Shown here piece after piece: positions 15,719 through 24,275 of a DNA stretch of 24,968 bases. Position numbers and translations under genes: made by a program. The notes beneath the pieces were generated by a model that was not told the origin of the DNA, made no database searches, and saw only the letters and a list, made by a program, of their open reading frames with translations. The stretch covers positions 1 to 24,968 of the forward strand of contig JBDTMC010000054.1 in assembly GCA_039934475.1 (NCBI GenBank). Direction: 5' to 3'. The stretch comes from JBDTMC01 sp039934475 (GTDB taxonomy: Bacteria > Acidobacteriota > Terriglobia > Bryobacterales > Bryobacteraceae). The stretch's first letter is position 1. Each line of letters begins with the position of its first letter.

Positions 15719-16342
15719 ATGAAGACCGCAATTTGCATTTTGGGGGTCCTGGGCTCGATCGCAGTGGTGGCTCAAGAAACACCTCGTTATGCATTCAACG
15801 TAGGCGGTGGTTTCACACAACCACTGGGCAGCACGGGGTCGCAGCTAGACAAGGGATGGGGTCTTGCGGCGGGAGCCGGGGTAAATTTCAACCAAAACAT
15901 TGGATTGATGGCCGACGTCGGGTATAACAGCTTTGGCGTCAGCAGCAACACATTGAACTTGCTAGGATTTCCGGGGGGGAATCTTAAAGTATTTTCAGCC
16001 ACATTGAACCCGGTGATTCACATCTTGCCGCGCGGCCGCGTTGATCTTTACTTAACCGGCGGGGGAGGCTACTACCGTCCGACCCAAGAATTCACGCAGC
16101 CTGGCGTCGCCGGGGTCGTTGGGTACAGTCCGTTCTTTGGGTTCTACCGAGGTTTAGTGCCGACGACTGAAGTTCTCTCCTCGTACACCACCAATAAACC
16201 TGGAGTGGACGCTGGAATTGGCTTCAGCGTGGGCACCAAATGGCGCGGGAAGCTTTATGGAGAGGCTCGCGTGAACCGCATTTTCGCCGGTAACAACCGG
16301 TACATCGACTACATCCCAGTGACCTTCGGTTACCGGTTCTAG
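15719..16342 (+). CDS. Outer-membrane beta-barrel protein, OmpA/OmpW-like size
   Basis: A 207-residue protein with a signal peptide (MKTAICILGVLGSIAVVAQE), then about eight amphipathic beta strands rich in Gly and aromatics (WGLAAGAGVNFNQNIGLMADVGY; VDLYLTGGGGYYRP, read in parts). It ends with a C-terminal aromatic YRF, as recognised by the Bam machinery. The length fits an eight-stranded barrel. ATG 15719 is chosen because AAAAGGAGAAG lies just upstream; the longer frame from 15683 is rejected. It stands alone in orientation between the DUF892 gene and the VWA gene. The function is unknown; a small porin-like or structural barrel is likely. Confidence 0.83.
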   Translation: MKTAICILGVLGSIAVVAQETPRYAFNVGGGFTQPLGSTGSQLDKGWGLAAGAGVNFNQNIGLMADVGYNSFGVSSNTLNLLGFPGGNLKVFSATLNPVIHILPRGRVDLYLTGGGGYYRPTQEFTQPGVAGVVGYSPFFGFYRGLVPTTEVLSSYTTNKPGVDAGIGFSVGTKWRGKLYGEARVNRIFAGNNRYIDYIPVTFGYRF

Positions 16343-16351
16343 TGGGGCGAC

Positions 16352-16378
16352 GGGGCGGCGCTGAAAGGTGGCCGCCCC
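16352..16378. terminator. GC-rich hairpin after the barrel gene
   Basis: GGGGCGGC (16352-16359), an 11-nt loop, GCCGCCCC (16371-16378), ten bases after the barrel stop. The stem is strong but not followed by a T-run. A probable terminator or 3'-end hairpin. Confidence 0.55.
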
Positions 16379-16403
16379 TACCTGAGAGCGCGAATCGGAT
16401 ACA

Positions 16404-17408
16404 ATGCCCGGAATGGCTGTGCCGTTCTGCTGCATTCGAATCGGCGTTACGCTCTTGGTGGCCTCGGTGGCGGCTGCTGCGTTTCAGGCCAGACCGATAA
16501 TTGGAACATCGGTAATTCGTGTTCGACCTTCCCCTCGCCCGACGTCCGAAGATCTCCCACTCGCCGAACTGCATACCGACGCATCAATGGTACTGGTTCC
16601 CGCCCATGTCACAAATGGCTGGGGACGGGCCGTCACCAACCTGAGAAAAGATGATTTCGTTCTGCTAGACAACGGGACGGAACAGAACATTGGTCAACTT
16701 TTCCACGACGATGCACCCGTTTCTGTGGGTCTGCTGTTCGATACGAGCGGCAGCATGCAAAAGAAATTACCGCGCGCGATTGAGGCGATGGGGAATTTCA
16801 TCAGGATCGCTAATCCGGAGGATGAGTTCTTCCTCATCCAGTTCGGGGAGCGGGCCAAGCTTGCTGTTTCATTCACGCCCGACGCGGCAAGAATATTGGA
16901 GGCAGTGGGTCGTACCAAGCCTTTCGGGCGTACATGCTTATTGGACGCCATACATCTTGCTTTGACGCAAATGAGGAGCGCTCGTCATCTGCGCAAGGCA
17001 CTGGTGATTCTGTCGGATGGCGGGGACAATCGTAGCCGCCAGACTCCCGCATCGATTCGCAATGGATTGCTGGAGTCGGACGTGCAAGTGTATGCGATGG
17101 GGATATTCGACCAAACAGAGAGCCGGCGGTTGACCACGGAAGAACAGAACGGGCCTGTGTTGCTTGGCGACCTCACGGATCTGAGTGGAGGCCAACTGTA
17201 CTCGGTCAACAGCGCGGACTCTTTACCGGAGATCAGCACCAAAATCAGCCGGGAGTTGCGCGATCAGTATGTCTTTGGATATTCCCCTTCGTCGCCACAA
17301 CGAGACGGCAAATACCACCGGATTCAATTGCGGCTGGCACCCACGATGGAGCTTGCGCCGGACTTGCGGCTCTACTACCGGCGCGGTTATTTTGCTCCTA
17401 CCGAATAG
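16404..17408 (+). CDS. VWA-domain protein (Acidobacterial VWFA-related family)
   Basis: A 334-residue exported protein. The hydrophobic signal (IRIGVTLLVASVAAAAFQA) is followed by a short beta domain (MVLVPAHVTN, DFVLLDNGTEQNI) and a von Willebrand A domain with a complete MIDAS metal site: D113-x-S115-x-S117 (DTSGS), T177 and D205. This order is typical of the VWFA-related domain proteins abundant in Acidobacteriota. VWA domains bind protein partners through a metal ion; the partner is unknown. An in-frame ATG at 16413 may be the true start, because TACAAT at 16400-16405 looks like a -10 and overlaps the first ATG. The 3' end is 12 bp from the convergent alpha-galactosidase stop. Confidence 0.87.
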   Translation: MPGMAVPFCCIRIGVTLLVASVAAAAFQARPIIGTSVIRVRPSPRPTSEDLPLAELHTDASMVLVPAHVTNGWGRAVTNLRKDDFVLLDNGTEQNIGQLFHDDAPVSVGLLFDTSGSMQKKLPRAIEAMGNFIRIANPEDEFFLIQFGERAKLAVSFTPDAARILEAVGRTKPFGRTCLLDAIHLALTQMRSARHLRKALVILSDGGDNRSRQTPASIRNGLLESDVQVYAMGIFDQTESRRLTTEEQNGPVLLGDLTDLSGGQLYSVNSADSLPEISTKISRELRDQYVFGYSPSSPQRDGKYHRIQLRLAPTMELAPDLRLYYRRGYFAPTE

Positions 17409-17420
17409 CGACAGCCTGGG

Positions 17421-19520
17421 CTAAGCATCCAAGAGGAGTACGTCGGACATCTCGGATTTAGCGAGTTTTACGATCAAGCCTTCGCGCAGCAGCGTGGCGC
17501 CGGTTGTGGAACGGAAGTCCGTGCCGTTGGCGCTGGTGATCTTGTAGGCTTGACCAGGGATCAACCCCTTGACAGGCAGACGCATGGAGGACTGGCGGCT
17601 GCCATTGCGAAAGCACAGTATCACTGCCTGGCGGGCGTCGCTGCCGTTGAACTGAACGGCCTGCCATCCCTCCGCCGAACCGGCTGGCGGGAAGGTGTGA
17701 TAGGCATCACCCTGGAGCAGATGACGGTAGCGTTTGAAGAAGGGGATATTCCTGCGCGCTCCTTCGAGGGCGGCGGCTGGGAAGAGAGAGACGCGTTCCG
17801 GGAGGGTTCCGTTCAAGGTCCCAAAGCCGAACAACCCCATCATGCGGCTTCGATAAATGGTATCGAGCAGCGCGGGATCCGTAGTGGTCTCCAGTTCCTT
17901 GTCGCGAAGGACCCACGCACCGTTGTAGGAACTCGGATAGATATAACTGGCTACCAATGAGTTATGCCGGACATGGGTGGATGGGAAGCTGGCATCGCTC
18001 AGCCAGTTCGCGCGAATGGTGGGTGCCAGTCCCAGATCCAGACGGCTACCGTAGCCGCACTGCTCCAAGACCAGATCGGGGAACGGATCGTGCAGGTGCT
18101 TGAAGACCTGGTACTGGCCCAACAGTGCGGCGTGGCTACCGCCACCTGCGTCATGGCCGTGATCGGCGCGGTTGCATTCCCCGGGGATACCAGGAATTCC
18201 CGAGTTGTCCCACTTCAACCAATCCAAGCCGAATTCCTTCACGAGACGCACGAGGTTTTGCTTCAGATAGTCGACGTACTCCGGACAGCCAAGACAGACT
18301 TGGAGACAGGGCGACTCCCAAGTATTGATGCGCAAGACGCGGTCCACGCCGTCCTTCTGCGCCACCCAGCGTTGCGGAATAGGGTGAGGCACGAGGCGGC
18401 TATCGACGATGTTCGGCCCTACCCAGAGTCCGAATTTCATGCCGTGGTCATGAACCTGCTTCGACATGTGCGCGAGACCGAGGGGGAACTTCTCGCGATT
18501 CTCCACATAATTGCCGAGGCCGCATCCCCAATCGCCATTTCCTTTGCGAGAGGAGCCCTGGTACCACGCAGCGTCGATATAGAAGAGTTCCACACCCAAG
18601 GAGGCAGCGGGCTGGATCTCGTCGAGAAGAGCCTGCTCGACTCCCTCCGCTTCGGTACCCCAGATGTCGTATACGATCCACGGCCAGTTCTTCAGTGCCG
18701 CCGGTGCGATGCGGCTTTTGATGTAGCGCTGCGCAATACGGAACGCCTCGTCAGGCTCACCTCGGCCGGTTGCATGGAAGATCGGCGGAAGCGCCATCGT
18801 TTGGCCGGGCGCGAGCGACTGTTGCAACTCTGTCTGTTCCAGTTGCAGCCAAATGACACCGTCTGCGCGGGAGAGTCGATAACGCCAACCGCGTTCCCAT
18901 TGGATGCCGGTGAGCAGCATTTCCTGGGTTTCGGTGGCGTACAACACGAGTAGACCCGCATAGCCGGGGCCGTTCCAGGCGCCTCCGTTTAATTCCAATT
19001 CGTTGCCGAACGGGAGGCGCTGTATGGCGTATGAGTCGCGGCTGGCGCAATAGACTTCCAATGGCCCGGAATCGGCGCGTAGTGGAATTCGAAGGCCAAA
19101 ATTCCGAATGTCCTGAAGTGCGGCGGAAGCGGTATTGCGGAAGCGGGTGTCGCACGTTACCACTGGATGGCCCGGTACAACTTCATACCGCTGTTCCACG
19201 GAGACACTGCCGCCGAGTGCGTAGACAAGGTCGATACGGCCGCTCTCAGCCTTCCATGATTGAAGGGAGACGGCGGGTGCAGGCAAAGCCGGAGAGTCGA
19301 GCAGCGGCGCGATTGCGGCGCGCGAACCAGCCCAGTTGAATCCGCCGGAGGCGTTGCGCAATGCGGGAAGGCGTGCCGCGCCTCCGCGCGACAGCTCGAA
19401 CTCCAAACTCAGTAACGGATTGCCTATCTTCACAGCGCCCGGTCCGGCCGCTTTCACGACCGGACCGAATGCTGCCGCGGCGCAGCCCGCGGTCAAGAGA
19501 GTCCTTCGATCAATGGCCAT
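17421..19520 (-). CDS. Exported GH36-type alpha-galactosidase (melibiase)
   Basis: A 699-residue glycoside hydrolase. The N terminus, DRRTLLTAGCAAAAF, is a twin-arginine-like signal. A beta-sandwich N-domain (about residues 30-270) is followed by a TIM barrel. Catalytic candidates are the nucleophile D438 in DWLKWDN and the acid/base D509 in NWLSDAS, as in clan GH-D enzymes; a C-terminal beta domain ends the protein. It would remove alpha-linked galactose or a similar sugar in the periplasm or at the cell surface. The ATG shares one base with the TGA of the upstream TonB-dependent receptor, so the two are co-translated and the receptor probably delivers its substrate. Clan GH-D also includes alpha-N-acetylgalactosaminidases, so the exact sugar is uncertain. 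Confidence 0.85.
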   Translation of the reverse strand: MAIDRRTLLTAGCAAAAFGPVVKAAGPGAVKIGNPLLSLEFELSRGGAARLPALRNASGGFNWAGSRAAIAPLLDSPALPAPAVSLQSWKAESGRIDLVYALGGSVSVEQRYEVVPGHPVVTCDTRFRNTASAALQDIRNFGLRIPLRADSGPLEVYCASRDSYAIQRLPFGNELELNGGAWNGPGYAGLLVLYATETQEMLLTGIQWERGWRYRLSRADGVIWLQLEQTELQQSLAPGQTMALPPIFHATGRGEPDEAFRIAQRYIKSRIAPAALKNWPWIVYDIWGTEAEGVEQALLDEIQPAASLGVELFYIDAAWYQGSSRKGNGDWGCGLGNYVENREKFPLGLAHMSKQVHDHGMKFGLWVGPNIVDSRLVPHPIPQRWVAQKDGVDRVLRINTWESPCLQVCLGCPEYVDYLKQNLVRLVKEFGLDWLKWDNSGIPGIPGECNRADHGHDAGGGSHAALLGQYQVFKHLHDPFPDLVLEQCGYGSRLDLGLAPTIRANWLSDASFPSTHVRHNSLVASYIYPSSYNGAWVLRDKELETTTDPALLDTIYRSRMMGLFGFGTLNGTLPERVSLFPAAALEGARRNIPFFKRYRHLLQGDAYHTFPPAGSAEGWQAVQFNGSDARQAVILCFRNGSRQSSMRLPVKGLIPGQAYKITSANGTDFRSTTGATLLREGLIVKLAKSEMSDVLLLDA

Positions 19521-22500
19521 CAGAAGTAGAGGTGAAGGCCCATCTGCATGCGGCGCATGTTTTGCTGCACGCTGGTGATATGCGCCGCAACACTGGCCGG
19601 CGCATCGATCCGGGTATCGGGGTTTCCAGGATTGTTATGGTTTAGGGAGTTAAAGACCTGCCAGCGAAATACCATCCGCTTGCTCTCGGAGAGCTTGAAG
19701 TTCTTGTCGAGCGAGAGATCGGATACCCACCAACCCGGTCCGGTGAGCACGCCCAAGCCGGAGGTCCCGAGTTTGTATTGCCCAGGCACGGCGAAGGCCT
19801 TGACGTCGAACCACGCGGCTGGTGAGGCATTGGCGATAGCGCCACTTGCGATGCGGTCAGGCACCTGGCTGTAGTTATCCACGTTGAGGGTGTTCGCGAT
19901 CATGGTAGGACTGATCGGCGCACCATCCTGGAACTGCCAAATGCCGTCGAATTGCCAGCCTCCCACAATTGCTCCGCCCACTCCTCTCATGTCGTGGCCG
20001 AATCTCTTCCCCGGGCCGAAGGGCAGTTCCCAGATATGACTCAGTGTTACCCATTTCGCAGGACCGCTGAGGTTGTAGTAAGTCTGCCGGTTGAAGGGAT
20101 TCTGGTAGGTGTCGACGATGGTCTTTTGCCAGGTAAACGAGGCCATGAATTGCAGGCCGGCGGAGAAGCGCCTTTCGACGCGTGTCTGAAGCGAGTTGAA
20201 GTGAGAATTACCTTCGTTCGCGCGCTCATTGATGCTCTGGTTGAGGCCGTACGCGGCTCCATACGGTTTGCGGGGAACGAGGGCACCGGGACCGGGAACG
20301 GCCGGGTTCACTTCATGGGCACGGAAGAGATGACGGCCGACTGCGCCGACATAGCCGACCTCCGCTGTCATGTTCGATCCGATTTGGCGTTGCACGGTTA
20401 AGTTGTAACCATCCTGATAGGTGGTCTGGTCGTCGAACGGACGCGCGAAGGCTGCCTGGCCGGGCGGCAGCGCGAGGCGACCGGTAGTCGGGACACTGAC
20501 ATTCTGCGGCGCCGGAGGGCCTTGCGAAAGCGGAAAGATGGAAGTGTAGTTGGTGGTGGACGCGATGGCCTGATTGTTGCCGATGGGCCACTGGCAGCAG
20601 TAAGTGGCAAAGTTTGCGCCACCGCTGTTGATGGCATAGCTGCGACCGAAGCCCGACCGGATCACTGTCTTGGGGTTCAGCGTGTAGACGATGCCAACAC
20701 GAGGGGCAAAGTTAAACTGGTTTGGCGAGACGCCGGCGAACTTGTTTACGTTACCAAGGCCGGCGAACACCATCTCAGCGCTGGTGAGATCGAAGTTCAC
20801 CTCACGGCCGGTGCCCTCAGAGTACGTCGGGGAGAAATACTCCCAACGTAAGCCGAGCGTGAGTGACAGCTTTGAATTCACGCGCCATTGGTCCTGCACA
20901 TAGGCGGCGTCGCGATCCTGAAACTCGATGGGCAAATTAATGTAAGTGCCGCGCGAGTAGCTATTCGAATAACCGAGCAGCATGGAGGCGAAGCCGAGCC
21001 CGGTGTTGCCTGTGACGTCCGCGCTCGCCGTTCCGAAGCGAGAGAAACCAAAGCTTCCGCGGAATGACTTGTCGATGCGTTGCAGCTTGGCTTTGGGCCG
21101 CAAATCGGCGCCGAACTTTAGTGCGTGGGAGCCCCGGGTAAAGACCCAGTTGGTTGAATACTGAATGCTCTGCTCGAGTTCAAAGAAGTTCGCGAAGGGG
21201 TTCCCGACATAGAAGCCAAGGATGGGGCCGTCGATGTTCATCTGCGGCAAGCCATCGGTTCGCACATCGCCACTCACGTTGATGCCTGGAATGCCAATCT
21301 GGTTGGCGGTCTGCAAGCCGACATCGGTTTGGGCGAGGTTGCTGCGGAAGCGGGAGAAGCCCATGCGCACCTCAGCAACCAAGTCCGGGCGCACGACGCG
21401 GGTGAGGTTCAACGACAGGTTTTGCGTGCGCGTGCCACCGACTTCTGCCTGCGGACCGAAGCCCGTTCCGCCGAGTACATTGCCAAAGATCGGTGGCGCG
21501 TTATAAGCGGAGCTGAGATACGTGTAGCGCCCGAATAACCGCGTGTTCTGGTTCAAGTTGTAATCGATACGGGCGTCGGCGGCGTCCGTGTTGGACACAA
21601 ACGAGCCGGACTTCGTGAAATTCCGTGCATAGAGCGTTGGGTCGGGGGTATTGGGGTCGGGGAGCTGTTGAATCAGCTGTTGCGTGATGGGGCTAATGCG
21701 GTTGGTCGGAATTATGTTGTTGGGGAACGGCGTCCTGCCGCGGCCATTGGCGTCGCCGGTCTGAGGATCGTAGATGGGATACTGCGACGTGAGTGCGCTG
21801 AAGTCCCCGCCCTTCATGGCCGGCGTGGGCAGCCCCATGACGATGGTGGAACCGTTACGCGACCGCAGGCCCTGATAGTCGGAGAAGAAGAAGAGCTTAT
21901 CCTTGCGAATCGGTCCACCCAAGCTTCCGCCGAACTGGTTCCACCGCCATGGCGCGACATTGCTGGTCGATTGAGTATAGGGATTGCGGGCGAAGAACTT
22001 GTTGTTCTGGAGGTATTCGAAGAGCGAACCGTGCAGCGCATTGGTACCGGATTTGGTAGAGACCTGGAAGACCGCGCCGGCCACCTGTCCGAATTCGGCG
22101 TCGTAGGTGTTGGTGGTGATCTTGACCTCCTGGAGGGAGTCGATGGCCGGGTTGACCATTGCCACACCTTGAATCGTCTCCTGGTTGTCGATGCCGTCCA
22201 GTTGATGGTAATTGTTGCCGCTGCCCAATCCGTTGACGAAGCCATTGCTGTCGGCAGACGGATTCTCACCAACGAAAGCGGTGCCGCCGCGTACGGCGCC
22301 GGGCAGAATTGAAACCAGGACGCTCATATTGCGATTGAGGGTGGGAAGCTGGCTGAGTGTGCTTGCGGGAAGGACCGCGCTAACATCTGCCTTTTCCGTT
22401 CTGAGTAGCGTGGATTCGGCTGAAATGGTGACACTCTCTGTAGGACTGCCGATGATCAAAGTGGAATCCACTCGAACGCCGGTGTCCACACTCAGGCGCA

Positions 22501-22783
22501 CGTTTGTCGCCGTAAACTGTTTGAACCCGGACGCCTCGATCTTCACCGAATAGTCACCGGGAATCAGATTGCTGACCGAATAAAAGCCTGTGGATGTGGT
22601 GGCGGTTCGCGTAACAAGGCCAGTGCCTGTGTTCTCAACGGTGACACTGGCATTGGCGACGGCCGCCGCCGAAGGATCCGTCACCAGACCGCTAATGGAA
22701 CCGGAGACGGCTTGGGCGTCCAGACAAGGGATGCCGAGCACGAGGAACGTGCCGAAGATGCCAACGAGGGCGAGTCGATTCAT
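19520..22783 (-). CDS. TonB-dependent receptor, Oar-like, with carboxypeptidase-regulatory domain
   Basis: A 1087-residue outer-membrane receptor. It has a signal peptide (residues 1-25, ending LDAQA), a carboxypeptidase-regulatory-like beta domain at about 26-110 (GSISGLVTDPSAAAVANASV), a plug at about 115-245 (YHQLDGIDNQETIQG; DAEFGQVAGAVFQVSTKSGT) and a large barrel ending in LYF. It imports a ligand across the outer membrane; the coupled alpha-galactosidase points to an alpha-galactoside or other oligosaccharide. The start at ATG 22783 follows GGGAG on the minus strand. A textbook promoter with a predicted operator on its -35 lies upstream, suggesting control by the FCD regulator. It is a paralogue of the receptor at the left window edge. 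Confidence 0.94.
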   Translation of the reverse strand: MNRLALVGIFGTFLVLGIPCLDAQAVSGSISGLVTDPSAAAVANASVTVENTGTGLVTRTATTSTGFYSVSNLIPGDYSVKIEASGFKQFTATNVRLSVDTGVRVDSTLIIGSPTESVTISAESTLLRTEKADVSAVLPASTLSQLPTLNRNMSVLVSILPGAVRGGTAFVGENPSADSNGFVNGLGSGNNYHQLDGIDNQETIQGVAMVNPAIDSLQEVKITTNTYDAEFGQVAGAVFQVSTKSGTNALHGSLFEYLQNNKFFARNPYTQSTSNVAPWRWNQFGGSLGGPIRKDKLFFFSDYQGLRSRNGSTIVMGLPTPAMKGGDFSALTSQYPIYDPQTGDANGRGRTPFPNNIIPTNRISPITQQLIQQLPDPNTPDPTLYARNFTKSGSFVSNTDAADARIDYNLNQNTRLFGRYTYLSSAYNAPPIFGNVLGGTGFGPQAEVGGTRTQNLSLNLTRVVRPDLVAEVRMGFSRFRSNLAQTDVGLQTANQIGIPGINVSGDVRTDGLPQMNIDGPILGFYVGNPFANFFELEQSIQYSTNWVFTRGSHALKFGADLRPKAKLQRIDKSFRGSFGFSRFGTASADVTGNTGLGFASMLLGYSNSYSRGTYINLPIEFQDRDAAYVQDQWRVNSKLSLTLGLRWEYFSPTYSEGTGREVNFDLTSAEMVFAGLGNVNKFAGVSPNQFNFAPRVGIVYTLNPKTVIRSGFGRSYAINSGGANFATYCCQWPIGNNQAIASTTNYTSIFPLSQGPPAPQNVSVPTTGRLALPPGQAAFARPFDDQTTYQDGYNLTVQRQIGSNMTAEVGYVGAVGRHLFRAHEVNPAVPGPGALVPRKPYGAAYGLNQSINERANEGNSHFNSLQTRVERRFSAGLQFMASFTWQKTIVDTYQNPFNRQTYYNLSGPAKWVTLSHIWELPFGPGKRFGHDMRGVGGAIVGGWQFDGIWQFQDGAPISPTMIANTLNVDNYSQVPDRIASGAIANASPAAWFDVKAFAVPGQYKLGTSGLGVLTGPGWWVSDLSLDKNFKLSESKRMVFRWQVFNSLNHNNPGNPDTRIDAPASVAAHITSVQQNMRRMQMGLHLYF

Positions 22784-22815
22784 ATTGTCTCCCTGAGTGA
22801 AGCTTGAGCGGAATA

Positions 22816-22844
22816 GTTATATCCCAACGAGAGACAATTGTCAA
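22816..22844 (-). promoter_or_regulatory. Predicted promoter of the receptor/alpha-galactosidase operon
   Basis: Minus-strand TTGACA (complement of 22839-22844), a 17-bp spacer and TATAAC (complement of 22816-22821). The predicted start is near 22809, 26 nt before the ATG, leaving room for the GGGAG ribosome site. The -35 is inside operator E. Confidence 0.72.
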
Positions 22845-22859
22845 CAATTCTGCTGACAC
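22838..22859. promoter_or_regulatory. Predicted operator E (9-4-9 inverted repeat)
   Basis: TTGTCAACA (22838-22846), four bases, TGCTGACAC (22851-22859): the 9-4-9 layout of operator C with two mismatches in the right arm. It covers the -35 of the receptor promoter. Confidence 0.67.
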
Positions 22860-22887
22860 ATCTGCAACATCTAAATGTCGGCAGTGA

Positions 22888-22906
22888 GTTGACAATGTCG
22901 TCGACA
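22888..22906. promoter_or_regulatory. Predicted operator F plus an adjacent palindrome, upstream of the MFS gene
   Basis: GTTGACAA at 22888-22895 is followed directly by the perfect palindrome TGTCG-T-CGACA (22896-22906), which is the motif TGTTGTCAACA with one symmetrical change. Another TTGACA lies at 22911-22916. I could not find a convincing -10 for the MFS gene. Confidence 0.5.
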
Positions 22907-22940
22907 TGAATTGACAGACGATCACCGGGAGAAATATGCT

Positions 22941-24266
22941 GTGAGCGGGCAAATTTTGATCGAACACCCCGCAATCTCCAAAGCATACCGGCGAATTCTG
23001 CCGCTGCTTTTCGTCCTCTACATCGTGGCCTATTTGGACCGCGCCAATGTCGCCTTCGCGAAGTTATCGATGTCGGCCGACCTTCGATTTTCCGATGCAG
23101 TCTTCGGTCTGGGCGCTGGCCTCTTTTTCCTCGGATACCTGGCGCTCGAGATTCCTTCGGCGATCATTGCTGAACGCTGGAGCGTACGCCTATGGCTGTC
23201 GCGCATCCTGGTTTCGTGGGGACTACTAACGGTGTTGGTTGGATTTGTGCGGACACCGATGGAGTTCTATATCAGCCGTTTTCTCCTCGGTTTGGCGGAG
23301 GCCGGTTTCTTTCCTATCGTGATCGTTTACCTATCGCACTGGTTTCCGGCTCGCGTTCGCGCGCGTGCTTTTTCCGGCCTCATTCTTGCTGTTCCCGTCT
23401 CATTCGTTCTAGGCGCGCCGATTGCGGCGGCTTGTCTCTCCGTCTCGTGGCTCGGCTTGCCGGGCTGGCGGTGGATCTTCATCCTGCAGGGTCTGCCGGC
23501 CATCCTCTTCGGTTGCATCACGCCCTTCTGCATTACCGATCGTCCGAAGGATGCCAAGTGGCTGAATGCGGAAGAACGCGAGTGGCTCACTTCGGAGTTG
23601 GCCCGTGAGAACGAGGCCAAGCGGCAGGACGGCCACATGGGTATCCGCCGCGCTTTCACTTCATGGCGGATCCTGGTTCTGGGTACGGCATTGAGCCTGA
23701 TCGTGCTGGCGAGTTACGGCTACATCTTCTGGCTGCCGAGCACGATCAAACAGCACTCTGGACGGTCGACCGTGGAATCGACGCTGTGGTCTACGCTGCC
23801 CTTCATCGTGGCTGCGTTCGCCGTCCGCCCGGCGGCGCGTTCCTCCGATCGACGCCAGGAGCGGCGGCTACACACGGCAGTTCCGCTCTTCGCGGCCGGC
23901 CTTTCCTTCGCCATGAGTGCCATTCCGGGACAGCCATTCCCGCTCACTATGTTTTGGCTGTGCTTAACCGGGACGTTTCTGTGGGCATGGTCGCCGCCGT
24001 TTTGGGTGCTGCCGACGATGACTCTCGGAGAATCCGCCGCGGCGGCCTCCATCGGATTCATCAACTGCATTGGCAACGTGGGGGGCTTCGTCGGCCCGTC
24101 GGTGGTGGGGTATCTGGTCACCAGCGGGTATTCGCCCGCGGTGGTCGTACTGTTCCTTTCGGCGTGCTTCCTGGCAGCAGGAGGACTGATCCTCACGGTC
24201 AAGCCTCCGCGCACACAAAGCGTTGCGGCGATCACGGCCGATCGTGCCATTTGCGACCTACCCTGA
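22941..24266 (+). CDS. MFS transporter, anion:cation symporter (ACS) type
   Basis: A 441-residue, roughly 12-helix permease. LLFVLYIVAYLDRANVAFAKL at the first helix (written with its neighbours), RFLLGLAEAGFFP in helix 4 and the cytoplasmic FPARVRARAF are typical of the ACS family, which carries sugar acids and other carboxylates. The start is GTG 22941, because GGGAGAAA (22927-22934) precedes it; the frame extends to TTG 22911 but that codon lies in the operator region. Helix 7 ends AAFAVRPAARSSDRRQER, with Arg and Pro where the family is normally hydrophobic. It is divergent from the receptor operon through the operator-rich region, so it may import the released sugar or sugar acid. The substrate is not determined. 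Confidence 0.88.
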   Translation: MSGQILIEHPAISKAYRRILPLLFVLYIVAYLDRANVAFAKLSMSADLRFSDAVFGLGAGLFFLGYLALEIPSAIIAERWSVRLWLSRILVSWGLLTVLVGFVRTPMEFYISRFLLGLAEAGFFPIVIVYLSHWFPARVRARAFSGLILAVPVSFVLGAPIAAACLSVSWLGLPGWRWIFILQGLPAILFGCITPFCITDRPKDAKWLNAEEREWLTSELARENEAKRQDGHMGIRRAFTSWRILVLGTALSLIVLASYGYIFWLPSTIKQHSGRSTVESTLWSTLPFIVAAFAVRPAARSSDRRQERRLHTAVPLFAAGLSFAMSAIPGQPFPLTMFWLCLTGTFLWAWSPPFWVLPTMTLGESAAAASIGFINCIGNVGGFVGPSVVGYLVTSGYSPAVVVLFLSACFLAAGGLILTVKPPRTQSVAAITADRAICDLP

Positions 24267-24275
24267 AAGAAGAAG

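Noticed and set aside
15719..17408. Beta-barrel and VWA genes as one operon
   Set aside because: They are separated by a strong hairpin (16352-16378), and a possible -10 (TACAAT, 16400-16405) lies just before the VWA gene, so separate transcription is more likely.
17964..18953. Long plus-strand open frame (329 codons)
   Set aside because: It is antisense to the GH36 gene, which has clear family motifs; the translation shows no domain and no plausible ribosome site.
21668..22312. Plus-strand open frame (214 codons) opposite the TonB-dependent receptor
   Set aside because: It mirrors the receptor's plug region and has no independent support.
22911..22940. TTG start for the MFS gene
   Set aside because: It lies in the operator-like cluster and has no ribosome site; GTG 22941 has GGGAGAAA at a good distance.
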